Shown here: piece after piece, positions 42,112 to 50,386 of the stretch | Position numbering within the stretch: position 1 is the stretch's first letter | How the letters are laid out: the number at the start of each line of letters is the position of its first letter | DNA from: Arthrobacter globiformis | GTDB taxonomy: Bacteria > Actinomycetota > Actinomycetes > Actinomycetales > Micrococcaceae | DNA: 64,000 nucleotides | Direction: 5' to 3' | Assembly: GCF_030815865.1 (NCBI RefSeq) | Contig: NZ_JAUSXI010000001.1 | Location: 1,240,001 to 1,304,000 of the forward strand | Made by a program: the position numbers and the translations under genes | The notes under the pieces: model-generated | Told to the model about the DNA's origin: nothing | The model's input: only the letters and a program-made list of their open reading frames with translations | Database searches by the model: none

Positions 42112-43378
42112 CCGCGCCGGTTTCGGTGTAACTGCCGGCTCCGCGGCGGCGGCTGCTGCCCAAGCACCGCGGCACATCGTTCTGGACGAACTCTCCGGCG
42201 GCACCGTGGAGAAGCTCGACGCCGAAAGCGCCGCCTTCCTGAACTCCAGCGGCCTGGCCAAGGCAACGCCGATGGGCATGGGACTGTTCCGGATCGAGCC
42301 CGTCGGCATGGTGGGGTCCGTGCGCACTCCGCGGGTGCAGCTCGATGTGCGGCCCAAGGACCGGCTCGGGCTCAGCCGGCTGCTCTTTCTGCTGAGCTAC
42401 GCCGGGGACCAGGGCTTCCGCGACGACACCGTGGCGGCGGACGAGGATGCCGAGCTGTGGAGCGCCCTGGCTGCGTCGCTGGTGCAGCTCGCCGAACGTG
42501 CCCTGCAGCGGGGCGTCCTGCAGGGGTACGTTACCGTCGACGAGTCGCTCCGCACAGTCAAGGGCCGCATCCGCATCTCGGACCAGATATCCCGCCGACC
42601 CGGGATGCTCGTGCCGCTGGAAGTGTCCTACGACGAGTTCACCGAGGACATCCCAGAGAACCGCATCCTGCGTGCCGCTCTCGAGCGCATGTCGCGCGTC
42701 CCGGGCGTTCGCCCGGATGTGCTGGGCCGTGTGCGGCAGCTGAAGGGAAAGCTCGACGGCGTCACCCGCCTCCACGCGGGCGCTCCGCTTCCGCCGTGGC
42801 GGGCCAGCCGGATGAACCTCCGTTATCACTCGGCGCTGAGGCTCTCCGAGGTGATCCTGCGCAATGCTTCCGCGGAGGCGGGGGAGGGCAAGCAGCAGAC
42901 GGCGTCCTTCGTCGTCGACATGGGCAAGGTATTCGAGGATTTCGTCGGCGCGGCGCTGCGCCGGGCCATGGCGGCCTTTCCCGGCGAGATGAGGCTGCAG
43001 TACAACGCGCTGCTGAACGAGGCGGTCCGGGACTCTGACCGGCTGACCGTGTGCCCGGACGCCGTGCACCTGCTGGGCGGCCGGCCGGTGGTGGTGTACG
43101 ACGCCCAGTACCGCGCGGGCACCGACCAGGGCGCATCCCTGTCGGCGGACCATTTCCAGATGCTGGCCTACTGCACGGCCTTGCGCGTGCCCACGGCCTG
43201 GCTGGTCTACGCGGGGGCGGGTGAGGTGAAGCTGCGGCGGATCCTCAACACCGACATCGACATCGTCGAGTTTCCGCTGGATCTTTCGCTGCCGCCGTCG
43301 GAGATCCTGGCAGCGGTCGCCGACCTTGCCGAGCAGTCCTGGGGAGAAGTGGTGCGCCAGGCGAGCCTCGGCCGTTAG
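42098..43378 (+). CDS. mcrC: McrC-type nuclease subunit with altered catalytic motif
   Basis: This 426-aa protein has the McrC layout: a beta-rich N-terminal domain (HIVLDELSGGTVEKL; VQLDVRPK), a helical middle (YVTVDESLRTVKGRIRIS; EFTEDIPENRILRAAL) and a C-terminal PD-(D/E)xK nuclease fold. The nuclease motif is CPDAVHLLGG (Asp321) and VVYDAQYRAGTD (Asp335, Gln337). The usual third residue is Lys (DxK), here read as CAG, Gln. DHFQMLAYC follows as in active McrC. Either the nuclease is impaired or another basic residue (Arg339) substitutes. The start is a TTG inside the mcrB end; no better start exists before the conserved part. Confidence 0.87.
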   Translation: MRFASRAGFGVTAGSAAAAAAQAPRHIVLDELSGGTVEKLDAESAAFLNSSGLAKATPMGMGLFRIEPVGMVGSVRTPRVQLDVRPKDRLGLSRLLFLLSYAGDQGFRDDTVAADEDAELWSALAASLVQLAERALQRGVLQGYVTVDESLRTVKGRIRISDQISRRPGMLVPLEVSYDEFTEDIPENRILRAALERMSRVPGVRPDVLGRVRQLKGKLDGVTRLHAGAPLPPWRASRMNLRYHSALRLSEVILRNASAEAGEGKQQTASFVVDMGKVFEDFVGAALRRAMAAFPGEMRLQYNALLNEAVRDSDRLTVCPDAVHLLGGRPVVVYDAQYRAGTDQGASLSADHFQMLAYCTALRVPTAWLVYAGAGEVKLRRILNTDIDIVEFPLDLSLPPSEILAAVADLAEQSWGEVVRQASLGR

Positions 43379-43508
43379 TCCTGCGGATCCTCCGGCTCGC
43401 GGTGCAGCTCCGAACCGTACAACTCCGAACCTTTCTGGTTCAATCCCGAGCTCTGAACGGGCCAAGGCTGCTGCTGCGAACATTGCACTGATCTGCATGA
43501 ACAGTACC

Positions 43509-43532
43509 GCGAGACAGACAGGTCTGTCTCGC
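43509..43532. promoter_or_regulatory. TetR operator
   Basis: GCGAGACAGAC and GTCTGTCTCGC are exact 11-bp inverted repeats separated by AG. The element ends 22 bases before the TetR gene, and TAGACT (43542-43547) seven bases before that ATG is the probable -10 of a leaderless transcript. The operator therefore covers the -35 zone. Confidence 0.75.
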
Positions 43533-43554
43533 ATTTTGAGCTAGACTGGTTGTA

Positions 43555-44259
43555 ATGGCAGAGGTACCCAGCTCCGAGCCGTGGAGCGCCGGGAAAATTC
43601 CTTCCGGAGGGCTTCAGACTGGACCGCAGCCGGCCGCCACGCCGGGTGTCCCGCTCACATCGGGAGGCCGGACGCATGGCGAGGAGATTGCGGCGTCCGG
43701 TGCTGTCAGCATGCATGAACGAATCGTCAACGCGGCCTATGACCTCTTTGCCCGCCGTGGCGTCCGGGACGTCGGCATCAATGAACTAATCAGCAGCTCC
43801 GGCGTCGCAAAGGCCACCTTCTACCGCCACTTCGCTTCCAAGGACGAGCTCGTACTGGCGTTCCTCGAGAAACGCGACCAGGTGTGGACCGTCAACGCCA
43901 TTGTGGGGGAGGCCCGGCGCAGGGCGGACACCCCCGAACAACAGCTGCTTGCCATTTTCGATGTCTTCTCCGACTGGTTCCACCGCACCGACTTTGAAGC
44001 CTGTTCCTTCATCAACGTTCTGCTGGAGATGGGCGCCTCGCATCCGCTAGGACGCGCCAGCATCAACTACCTCGCCAAGATCCGCAGTCACGTGAAGCAG
44101 CTCGCGGACGAGGCCGGGCTGCAGCGGACCGATGACTTCTCCCGGTCCTGGCACATCCTCATGAAGGGCTCGATCATCTCCGCGGCGGAGGGCGACCTTA
44201 ACGCCGCCCGGCGCGCCCGCCGGCTGGCCGGCTGGCTAATCGAGGACCACCGGGCGTAA
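43555..44259 (+). CDS. TetR/AcrR-family regulator
   Basis: This 234-aa protein has an N-terminal disordered stretch of about 50 residues, then a TetR DNA-binding domain (MHERIVNAAYDLFARRGV, INELISSSGVAKATFYRHFASKDELVLAFL) and a ligand domain with FHRTDFEACSFINVLLEMG. The ATG at 43555 lies just after a perfect operator palindrome and TAGACT -10 box, which supports the long form. An internal ATG (MHERIV) would give a conventional length. Autorepression is likely. No target gene is evident on either side. Confidence 0.86.
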   Translation: MAEVPSSEPWSAGKIPSGGLQTGPQPAATPGVPLTSGGRTHGEEIAASGAVSMHERIVNAAYDLFARRGVRDVGINELISSSGVAKATFYRHFASKDELVLAFLEKRDQVWTVNAIVGEARRRADTPEQQLLAIFDVFSDWFHRTDFEACSFINVLLEMGASHPLGRASINYLAKIRSHVKQLADEAGLQRTDDFSRSWHILMKGSIISAAEGDLNAARRARRLAGWLIEDHRA

Positions 44260-44309
44260 CCCGCAGAAGAGGCAGCCACCCGTCAAACGCCGCGGTCAAG
44301 AACTCAGTT

Positions 44310-45995
44310 CTACACCGGCACGGCAAACGTAAATGTGGTGCCTTTCCCGACTTCGCTGTGCAGCGAAACGCTGCCACCGTGGGCTTCCACGATGGCCTTG
44401 CTGATGGACAACCCCAGCCCGACGCCGGGAATCGCCGAATTGCGGACGGCTGCGGAGCGGAAGAACTTGGCGAAGACCTCCTCCTGGTCCTGCTGGTTCA
44501 TCCCCATGCCCGTATCGCTCACGCTGCACATCATGTGGCCGTCGTCAGCGCGCAGCGACACCACCACGTCGCCGCCATCGGGAGAGTATTTGATGGCGTT
44601 CGATACGAGGTTGTCCAACACCTGCGAGATACGAGCGGCATCGATGTGGGCCTCCAGCTTCTCCGGGGCATCGGCGCGCAGGTGAATGCCGGATTCCGCG
44701 GCGCGCGGCAGGGCGGCGGTGACGCTGGTGCGCACCAGCTCGGCCACGTTCACGGCCTTCGGGGTGACGAGCAGTTGCCCGTTGCGGCTGGAGAGCAGGT
44801 CCGAGACCAGCGTGAGCAGCCGCTCCGAGTTCCGCCGAATGATTTCCAGGGGGCCACGCTGGGAGTCGGTGAGGTCGTCGTCGTCGTCCAACAGAAGCTC
44901 GACGTAACCAAGAATCGAAGTGAGCGGGGTCCGGAATTCGTGGGAGACGTTGGAGACGAAATCGTCCTTGGCAGCCAGGGCATTCACCAGTTCGGTGACG
45001 TCGCTGAAGACAATGACGGAGCCGGCGAAGTTCCCGTCCTGGTCCTTCATGGGCCTCGCGCTAGTGGACACGGCGCGCTGTTCGGCGCCCGCTCCGAGCC
45101 ACACGAGGTAGTCTGTGAATTCCTCGCCGAGGACCGCGCGCCGGACGGGCCGCTGGTCGACGGGGACCAGGGTGGTCCGGTCGGCGGAGAACACCAGCAG
45201 TTGGGATTCGTTGGGATCGCCGATGGTAGGCGGCGAAGCCAGCTGGTGATGCTTGCGCTGCTTGCGGTTCATCAGGATGTCATTGCCCTGCGCATCGACG
45301 GCGAGGACACCCAGGTGCACCGTGTCCAGGACTGTATTTAATAGCCGTTCCTGGCGCTTGCTTCCCGATAGCACGCCACGGAGCAGCGAGTCCTTTTCCT
45401 CCAGGTCGCGCTGCTGCTCCTCCAGGTCCCGCTGCTGCCGGACCATGCTGAGCGTCATGACGGACACGGTAACGCCGATGCCCAGCATCATCACCGGCAG
45501 CAGGAAGGAGCGCGCCAGGTCCTGGCCGGAGACAGCACCGTGGAGAAACAGCGGCACCCAGATGATTCCCAACGGACCGAAGAAGGATAGTGCCACCGCG
45601 GCTTTGGGGAACAGCCCGGAGGCGCACAGCCAGATGACCGGAAATACGGCCATGAGGCTCAGTCCCGTCAGGCTGTCCTGGCCACCTTCCCTGCCCAGGC
45701 AGATCGACACAAGGTCCAGGAGAGGTATTACCAGGAAAGACGGATACGGCAGCCGGTGCCAGGGCACGGCGTAGCAAAGGATCAGTATTACTGCCTGTGA
45801 CAGCAGAAAACTGATGAAAAGGGGATGGAGCAGCGTGTCAGGGAAGAACGCCAGAATTAGAAAAGCTGTGATTCCTGCCGTCACGGAAAGCGGCATTTGG
45901 CTCAGCATCACCCTGACCCGCAGGGAATACTCGTGGAAGGGCCGGCGGAAGAGCAGGATCCGGCCGGAGGAATCCTTCCAGGCGATACTGCTCAT
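44310..45995 (-). CDS. Membrane sensor histidine kinase with PAS domain
   Basis: This 561-aa kinase has six hydrophobic segments (about 30-190), a short coiled coil (QQRDLEEQQRDLEEKDSLL), a PAS domain (about 210-330; VLDTVHLGVLAVDAQGNDIL) and a HisKA/HATPase core. The phosphoacceptor is in FVSNVSHEFRTPLTSILGY, the N box is VLDNLVSNAIKYSPDGG, and SVSDTGMGM and GVGLGLSISKAIVEAHGG bind ATP. The start at 45995 is chosen for family fit; the frame is open to 46109 but that would overlap the divergent regulator gene. It is divergent from an OmpR-type regulator, its likely partner. The signal is unknown. Confidence 0.87.
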   Translation of the reverse strand: MSSIAWKDSSGRILLFRRPFHEYSLRVRVMLSQMPLSVTAGITAFLILAFFPDTLLHPLFISFLLSQAVILILCYAVPWHRLPYPSFLVIPLLDLVSICLGREGGQDSLTGLSLMAVFPVIWLCASGLFPKAAVALSFFGPLGIIWVPLFLHGAVSGQDLARSFLLPVMMLGIGVTVSVMTLSMVRQQRDLEEQQRDLEEKDSLLRGVLSGSKRQERLLNTVLDTVHLGVLAVDAQGNDILMNRKQRKHHQLASPPTIGDPNESQLLVFSADRTTLVPVDQRPVRRAVLGEEFTDYLVWLGAGAEQRAVSTSARPMKDQDGNFAGSVIVFSDVTELVNALAAKDDFVSNVSHEFRTPLTSILGYVELLLDDDDDLTDSQRGPLEIIRRNSERLLTLVSDLLSSRNGQLLVTPKAVNVAELVRTSVTAALPRAAESGIHLRADAPEKLEAHIDAARISQVLDNLVSNAIKYSPDGGDVVVSLRADDGHMMCSVSDTGMGMNQQDQEEVFAKFFRSAAVRNSAIPGVGLGLSISKAIVEAHGGSVSLHSEVGKGTTFTFAVPV

Positions 45996-46096
45996 GGGCG
46001 CGGGTCCATCCGGACGGGGCGTGAGAAACGCATAGGAGCAGGATATCTGTCGCGAGCTATAATGCAGACGGGATGTAGCGGGCTGAGGGGGCTGCG

Positions 46097-46852
46097 ATGG
46101 GTGATACACGCGTGGGACTGGTCATCGAGGATGACCATGACATTCGCGAACTGGTACGCGTTGTTCTGACGCAGGCCGGTTTTGACGTGCGCGCCGCAAG
46201 CAGCGGAGCCGAGGGCGTAATTGCCGCAAGGGAACTGGACCCGGCGGTCATCACGCTCGACCTCGGACTGCCGGACATCGACGGCTTTGAAGTCGCCCGG
46301 CAGATCCGCCAATTCTCCGACGCCTACATCGTCATGCTCACCGCCCGCGCAGAGGAGCTGGACACCCTGATCGGCCTTGAGTCGGGCGCGGACGACTACC
46401 TCACCAAGCCGTTCCGTCCGCGCGAGCTGCGTGCCCGAGTTGCGGCCATGATGCGGCGTCCGCGTTCGACGCCGGATCTCGCCGAAGAGGCAGGCACGCC
46501 TTCCGCCGCTGCGAACGAGGGGCGGAAGTACACCCACAACGGCCTGGACCTGAGCTACGAATCCCGGACCGTCGCCGTCGACGGCCAGGAGTTGAGTCTG
46601 ACCCGCACCGAGTTCGACCTGCTGCATGCCCTGCTCGAGGCGGGCCGCATGGTCCGTACCAAAGCGGATCTGGTGCGCCGCCTGCGGGACGAACCGTACG
46701 ACGTCGGAAGCTACATCAGCGAGGCGGACGAGCGGTCCGTTGAGGTGCACATGGGCAACCTGCGGAAGAAACTCGGCGACTCCGCACAGAATCCGCGCTG
46801 GCTGCAGACCGTCCGCGGCGTGGGCTACCGGCTGGCTCCGGCTGAGAACTGA
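46097..46852 (+). CDS. OmpR-family response regulator
   Basis: This 251-aa protein has a receiver domain (1-120) with the acidic pair in VIEDDHDIRELV, the phospho-Asp in VITLDLGLPDIDGF and the Lys in DDYLTKPFRPREL. A linker of about 35 residues leads to a winged-helix Trans_reg_C domain (about 150-248) with LSLTRTEFDLLHALLEAG, RSVEVHMGNLRKKLGD and TVRGVGYRL. TATAAT at 46058-46063 is a good -10 box. It is the partner of the divergent histidine kinase. Regulated genes are not apparent locally. Confidence 0.9.
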   Translation: MGDTRVGLVIEDDHDIRELVRVVLTQAGFDVRAASSGAEGVIAARELDPAVITLDLGLPDIDGFEVARQIRQFSDAYIVMLTARAEELDTLIGLESGADDYLTKPFRPRELRARVAAMMRRPRSTPDLAEEAGTPSAAANEGRKYTHNGLDLSYESRTVAVDGQELSLTRTEFDLLHALLEAGRMVRTKADLVRRLRDEPYDVGSYISEADERSVEVHMGNLRKKLGDSAQNPRWLQTVRGVGYRLAPAEN

Positions 46853-46874
46853 GCTGAGCCTCGCTTAACTTGGG

Positions 46875-47300
46875 TCAACCGGCCGCGAGGAACAGCTCCA
46901 GCTGTTTCTCGACGGCGGACAGGTCCCTGAGTTCGCACTCCCAGACGGTGAGCACCTCCCAGCCGTCGTTTTCGAGTTGACGGCGCTGGCTGGCGTCACG
47001 GTCCCGCGTGCGGGTGCGTTTCGTTTCCCAAAATTCGGCGTTGGCCTTGGGGGCGTGCTGGCCCACTTTGCAGTCGTGGAAGTGCCAGAAGCAGCCGTTG
47101 ACGAAGATGACCTTGCGCCGGCCGGCGAAAACGAGATCCGGGTTGCCGGGCAGCTTGGTGCCGCGCGAGGCGCCGTGCAGGCGGTAACGGTAGCCCTTGG
47201 CGTGCAGGAGGCTGCGCACCAGCAGTTCGGGCTTCGTGTTCTTGCCCCGGATCCGGGACATGTTCCAGCTGCGCTGCTCAGGTGTCAGCCGGTCCGCCAT
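46875..47300 (-). CDS. vsr: Very-short-patch mismatch endonuclease
   Basis: This 141-aa protein is a Vsr endonuclease. MSRIRGKNTKPELLVRSLLHAKGYRYRLH, then KLPGNPDLVFAGRRKVIFVNGCFWHFHDC (Asp55 and His73 at the catalytic centre) and LENDGWEVLTVWECEL are diagnostic. The enzyme nicks beside T:G mismatches that arise by deamination of 5-methylcytosine. It is usually encoded with a cytosine methyltransferase, but no such gene lies in the window. It is 3.5 kb from mcrBC. It ends tail-to-tail with the response regulator gene, 22 bases apart. Confidence 0.92.
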   Translation of the reverse strand: MADRLTPEQRSWNMSRIRGKNTKPELLVRSLLHAKGYRYRLHGASRGTKLPGNPDLVFAGRRKVIFVNGCFWHFHDCKVGQHAPKANAEFWETKRTRTRDRDASQRRQLENDGWEVLTVWECELRDLSAVEKQLELFLAAG

Positions 47301-47326
47301 ATTTCCAGTCTAGGCCGGCAGCCCTG

Positions 47327-47599
47327 CTAGAAATCGCGCTCCGGTTGCTCGCCAAGCTTGAAGTGCCAGCCGCTCACGGAGCCGGAATCGATCTCGACGT
47401 AGAAGTCCTTCAACGTGGGTACCCAGGATGCGAGCCCCAACTCTTCAGCCTCGGCAATCTCGGCTGACTTGCTCAGGACACGGGCCGTGCCGCGGAGCAC
47501 CACGGACCACGCCTGGTCCGACATGATGCCGTCCGTCTCGAAAAGGACCCTGTCATTAAAAACGATAGGAGTGTGGACGGATTTTCCCGGTAACCGCCG
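47327..47599 (-). pseudogene. Remnant of a pyridoxamine 5'-phosphate oxidase-like protein
   Basis: Reading the minus strand from an in-frame TAA (47602-47600), 90 codons are open: NDRVLFETDGIM, SDQAWSVVLRGTARVLSK and ending GWHFKLGEQPERDF. This is the C-terminal half of the split-barrel flavin-binding family (Pyridox_ox_2), where VLFExDG and WSVVxxGxA are conserved. The first 40-50 residues of the barrel are missing, and no start codon exists before ATG at 47524, which would lose the first conserved strand. It looks like a truncated gene. The upstream 60 bases no longer match. Confidence 0.55.
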
Positions 47600-47735
47600 T
47601 TATGCGGCACGGGGCGAGCTGTGGCTTGACGGTCTTGTTGGTTTCTTTACATCGCTGTAATACGTCCGGAACCGTGCCGTCGCACGGCGTGACTAGCGTC
47701 GGCGAAGACAAACCGGTGACGAAAGCGGATGCCTC

Positions 47736-49498
47736 ATGACGAATGACCTGAAGGACGACGAACTGTTGGAGAACCCGGGCGGCGGTTCCGCCGTCGGACG
47801 TGCCGGCGTCGGGCTGGAGACGAAGCGGCCCCGCGCGGCCGGCAAAATAGCGGCCGGCAGCACGGACGCCATGACCGCCACGAAGGAGAGCCTGGAGGAT
47901 TACACGCTCCGGTTCGCGCCGCGTTCCTACCGCAAGTGGAGCGCCGGCGTGGTGGCGACGAGTGCGCTGGGAGGAATTGCCTACCTGGCTGATTTCTCGA
48001 TTGGGGCGAATATCGGGATTGCCTACGGCACGGTAAATGCGATTCTCGGGATTGTCGTGGCCGCCATAATTATCTTTGCCACCGGATTTCCGCTCGCCTA
48101 TTACGCGGCCCGCTACAACATTGATCTGGATCTGATTACCCGCGGTTCCGGCTTCGGCTATTACGGTTCCGTGGTGACGAACGTGATTTTTGCGACCTTC
48201 ACGTTTATCTTCTTCGCGCTGGAGGGATCGATCATGGCGCAGGGCCTCGAACTGGGCCTCGGAATTCCGCAATGGCTGGGCTACGCCGCGTCGACGATCA
48301 TCATCATTCCGCTCGTCATTTACGGGATGAACACTTTGGCCAAACTGCAGGTGTGGACCACCCCGCTGTGGCTGCTCCTCATGGTGGTTCCGGTTGGCTA
48401 CCTGCTGGTGTCCCACCCCGGCAGTATCGATGACTTCTTCGCTTACACCGGAAGTTCCGGGGCTGCGGGCACCAACCTGGCATCGGTCATGCTCGCGGCC
48501 GCGGCGTCTGCCTGTCACTGATGGCGCAGATCGCGGAACAGATCGACTACCTGCGGTTCATGCCGCCCAAGACCGCCGAGAACAAGGGTGCGTGGTGGCG
48601 TGCCGTGATCCTCGCCGGGCCTGGCTGGGTTCTCTTCGGTGCGATCAAGCAGATCGTGGGCATGTTCATTGCCGTTTACCTGATCGCCAAGCTGGATCCG
48701 GCGGCCTCGGCCACAGCGAATGAGCCGGTGCACCAGTTCCTCGGCGTCTACGAGGAGATGATGCCGGCGTGGCTCGCGATGAGCCTCGCCGTGGTGCTGG
48801 TGGTCATTTCCCAGATCAAAATCAACGTCACCAACGCCTACTCCGGCTCGCTGGCGTGGACCAACAGCTTTACCCGCGTGACCAAGACCTACCCCGGGCG
48901 CATGGTGTTCGTGGCGGTTAACCTGCTGATTTCGCTGATCCTGATGGAAGCCAACATGTTCGACTTCCTCAATACGATCCTGGGCTTCTATGCCAACTGC
49001 GCCATGGCCTGGGTGGTGACGGTGGCCGCGGACATCGCCATCAACAAGTACGTCCTGAAGATCTCACCGAAGACCCCCGAATTCCGGCGCGGCATGCTGC
49101 ATGCCGTGAATCCGGTGGGATTTGTGTCCATGCTGGTTTCTGCGGGGGTGTCCATCGCAGTGTTCTTCGGTGCCTTTGGTTCCGGCATCCAGCCGTACTC
49201 GCCGATTTTCGCGGTGGGGCTGGCGCTGGTCCTGCCGCCGGTTCTGGCGGTCCTGACCAAGGGCAAGTACTACCTGCGCCGTTCGGACGACGGTATTGAC
49301 CTGCCAATGTTCGACGCCGACGGGAACCCCAGCGACGCCAAACTGCTCTGCCACGTGACCGGGATTGAGTTCGAACGTCCTGACATGGTGCGCTCTGCCC
49401 AGGACGGGCCTGACGGCGAACCCCAGTATGTTTCATCGCTCGCCTTGTCCGCGGATAAGACGGGGGAGTTGGTCCTGCCGGCGCAGCCGCGGGGGTAG
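47736..49498 (+). pseudogene. NCS1-family nucleobase/cation symporter, frameshifted
   Basis: The first frame has a hydrophilic N terminus with LEDYTLRFAPRSYRKWSAGV, then helices including GGIAYLADFSIGANIGIAYG and LITRGSGFGYYGSVVTNVIF, and stops at 48521 after LAAAASACH. The second frame (ATG 48521) starts MAQIAEQIDYLRFMPPKT and carries the remaining helices (KINVTNAYSGSLAWTNSFTR) and the cytosolic tail. Shifting one base in the GC-rich stretch 48495-48512 gives VCLSLMAQIAEQ, normal for this family. NCS1 proteins import cytosine, purines, hydantoins or allantoin. A deletion of one base, real or from sequencing, is the simplest explanation. Confidence 0.83.
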
Positions 49499-49541
49499 GG
49501 CCACGTAGGGCACCATGATGGTGGCGCCATTACGGGGACAG

Positions 49542-49578
49542 AAGCGGGTCCGGTGAGAATCTCACCGGACCCGCTTTG
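49542..49578 (+). terminator. Terminator after the NCS1 gene
   Basis: AAGCGGGTCCGGTGAG and CTCACCGGACCCGCTT are exact inverted repeats around AAT, followed by TGTGTG. Strong stem, weak T run. The rest of 49502-49709 is AT-richer and shows no gene. Confidence 0.7.
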
Positions 49579-49709
49579 TGTGCGCACTGGGGGTTCACGC
49601 GGCGCTTATGGGGCTGTGGATAACTTTGAGCCGAAAAGTGTGACCTCAGTTACCCTTTAACCATTGTTCGGACACAGATGTCTTGAAACCTATCCGGGGG
49701 GATTAGCGC

Positions 49710-50384
49710 ATGACTTCTCGTACCTGCATTTCTGAACGCCTCCGTCTGCCTTTAATCTCCGCCGTCGCTGTGTCCGTCATTGCAGTCAGTGGCTGTAGCG
49801 GCGGTGGGGACCCGCAGGCTGGTCCTACCGCCACGGCCGTGGTGTCGCCAGACCAGTCCGCTTCCGGTTTGGCATCTGCGACGCGTAGTGCCACTCCCAC
49901 GCCCAAGCCGACGCCGGTGTACAGGCCTGCCGACGCCAAGGGGAGAGCGCAGAACGTCCCCGTTCCGGTCAAGCCAGCCTTGGCGGACAAGAATACGAAA
50001 GAGGGGTTGGAGGCGTTTACCCAGTACTGGTTTCAGGCCCTCTCCTACGCCTATGAGACCGGTAACTCTAAGTTGATGGAAGCGGGAAGCGGTCCCAACT
50101 GCCGGTTTTGCAATGGGCTCCGGGACAACATCAAAAATGCGTGGCAAGGTAAACAATGGATTGTCGGAGGCAAAATACAAACTCCGTCGGTGAGTGGGCT
50201 ATACAAAGAAGGGGCAACGTCGCAGCAGGCGACAGTACAAGTCATTCAACAGGAGATCACCATCTACAAAGCGGATGGGACGCCCTTCCCCGACGTGACC
50301 AAGCAAACCAATACCGGATCCCAGGCCGTGGCTAAATTCGGTTCGTCGGGTTGGACCGTGATAGACCTCGGTCTAATTCGCTGA
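49710..50384 (+). CDS. Lipoprotein, probably DUF6318 family
   Basis: This 224-aa protein has a lipoprotein signal peptide (LISAVAVSVIAVSGC, Cys about residue 29), a Thr/Pro/Ser-rich linker (TRSATPTPKPTPVYRP) and a globular domain with FTQYWFQALSYAYETGNSKL, SGPNCRFCNGLRDNI (CxxC) and GWTVIDLGLIR. This is the layout of actinobacterial DUF6318 lipoproteins; assignment is from memory of the family. It would be anchored to the outer face of the membrane. Function is unknown. The second half of the gene is richer in A/T than most of the window, a possible sign of transfer. The next secreted-protein gene follows after two bases. Confidence 0.75.
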   Translation: MTSRTCISERLRLPLISAVAVSVIAVSGCSGGGDPQAGPTATAVVSPDQSASGLASATRSATPTPKPTPVYRPADAKGRAQNVPVPVKPALADKNTKEGLEAFTQYWFQALSYAYETGNSKLMEAGSGPNCRFCNGLRDNIKNAWQGKQWIVGGKIQTPSVSGLYKEGATSQQATVQVIQQEITIYKADGTPFPDVTKQTNTGSQAVAKFGSSGWTVIDLGLIR

Positions 50385-50386
50385 TC

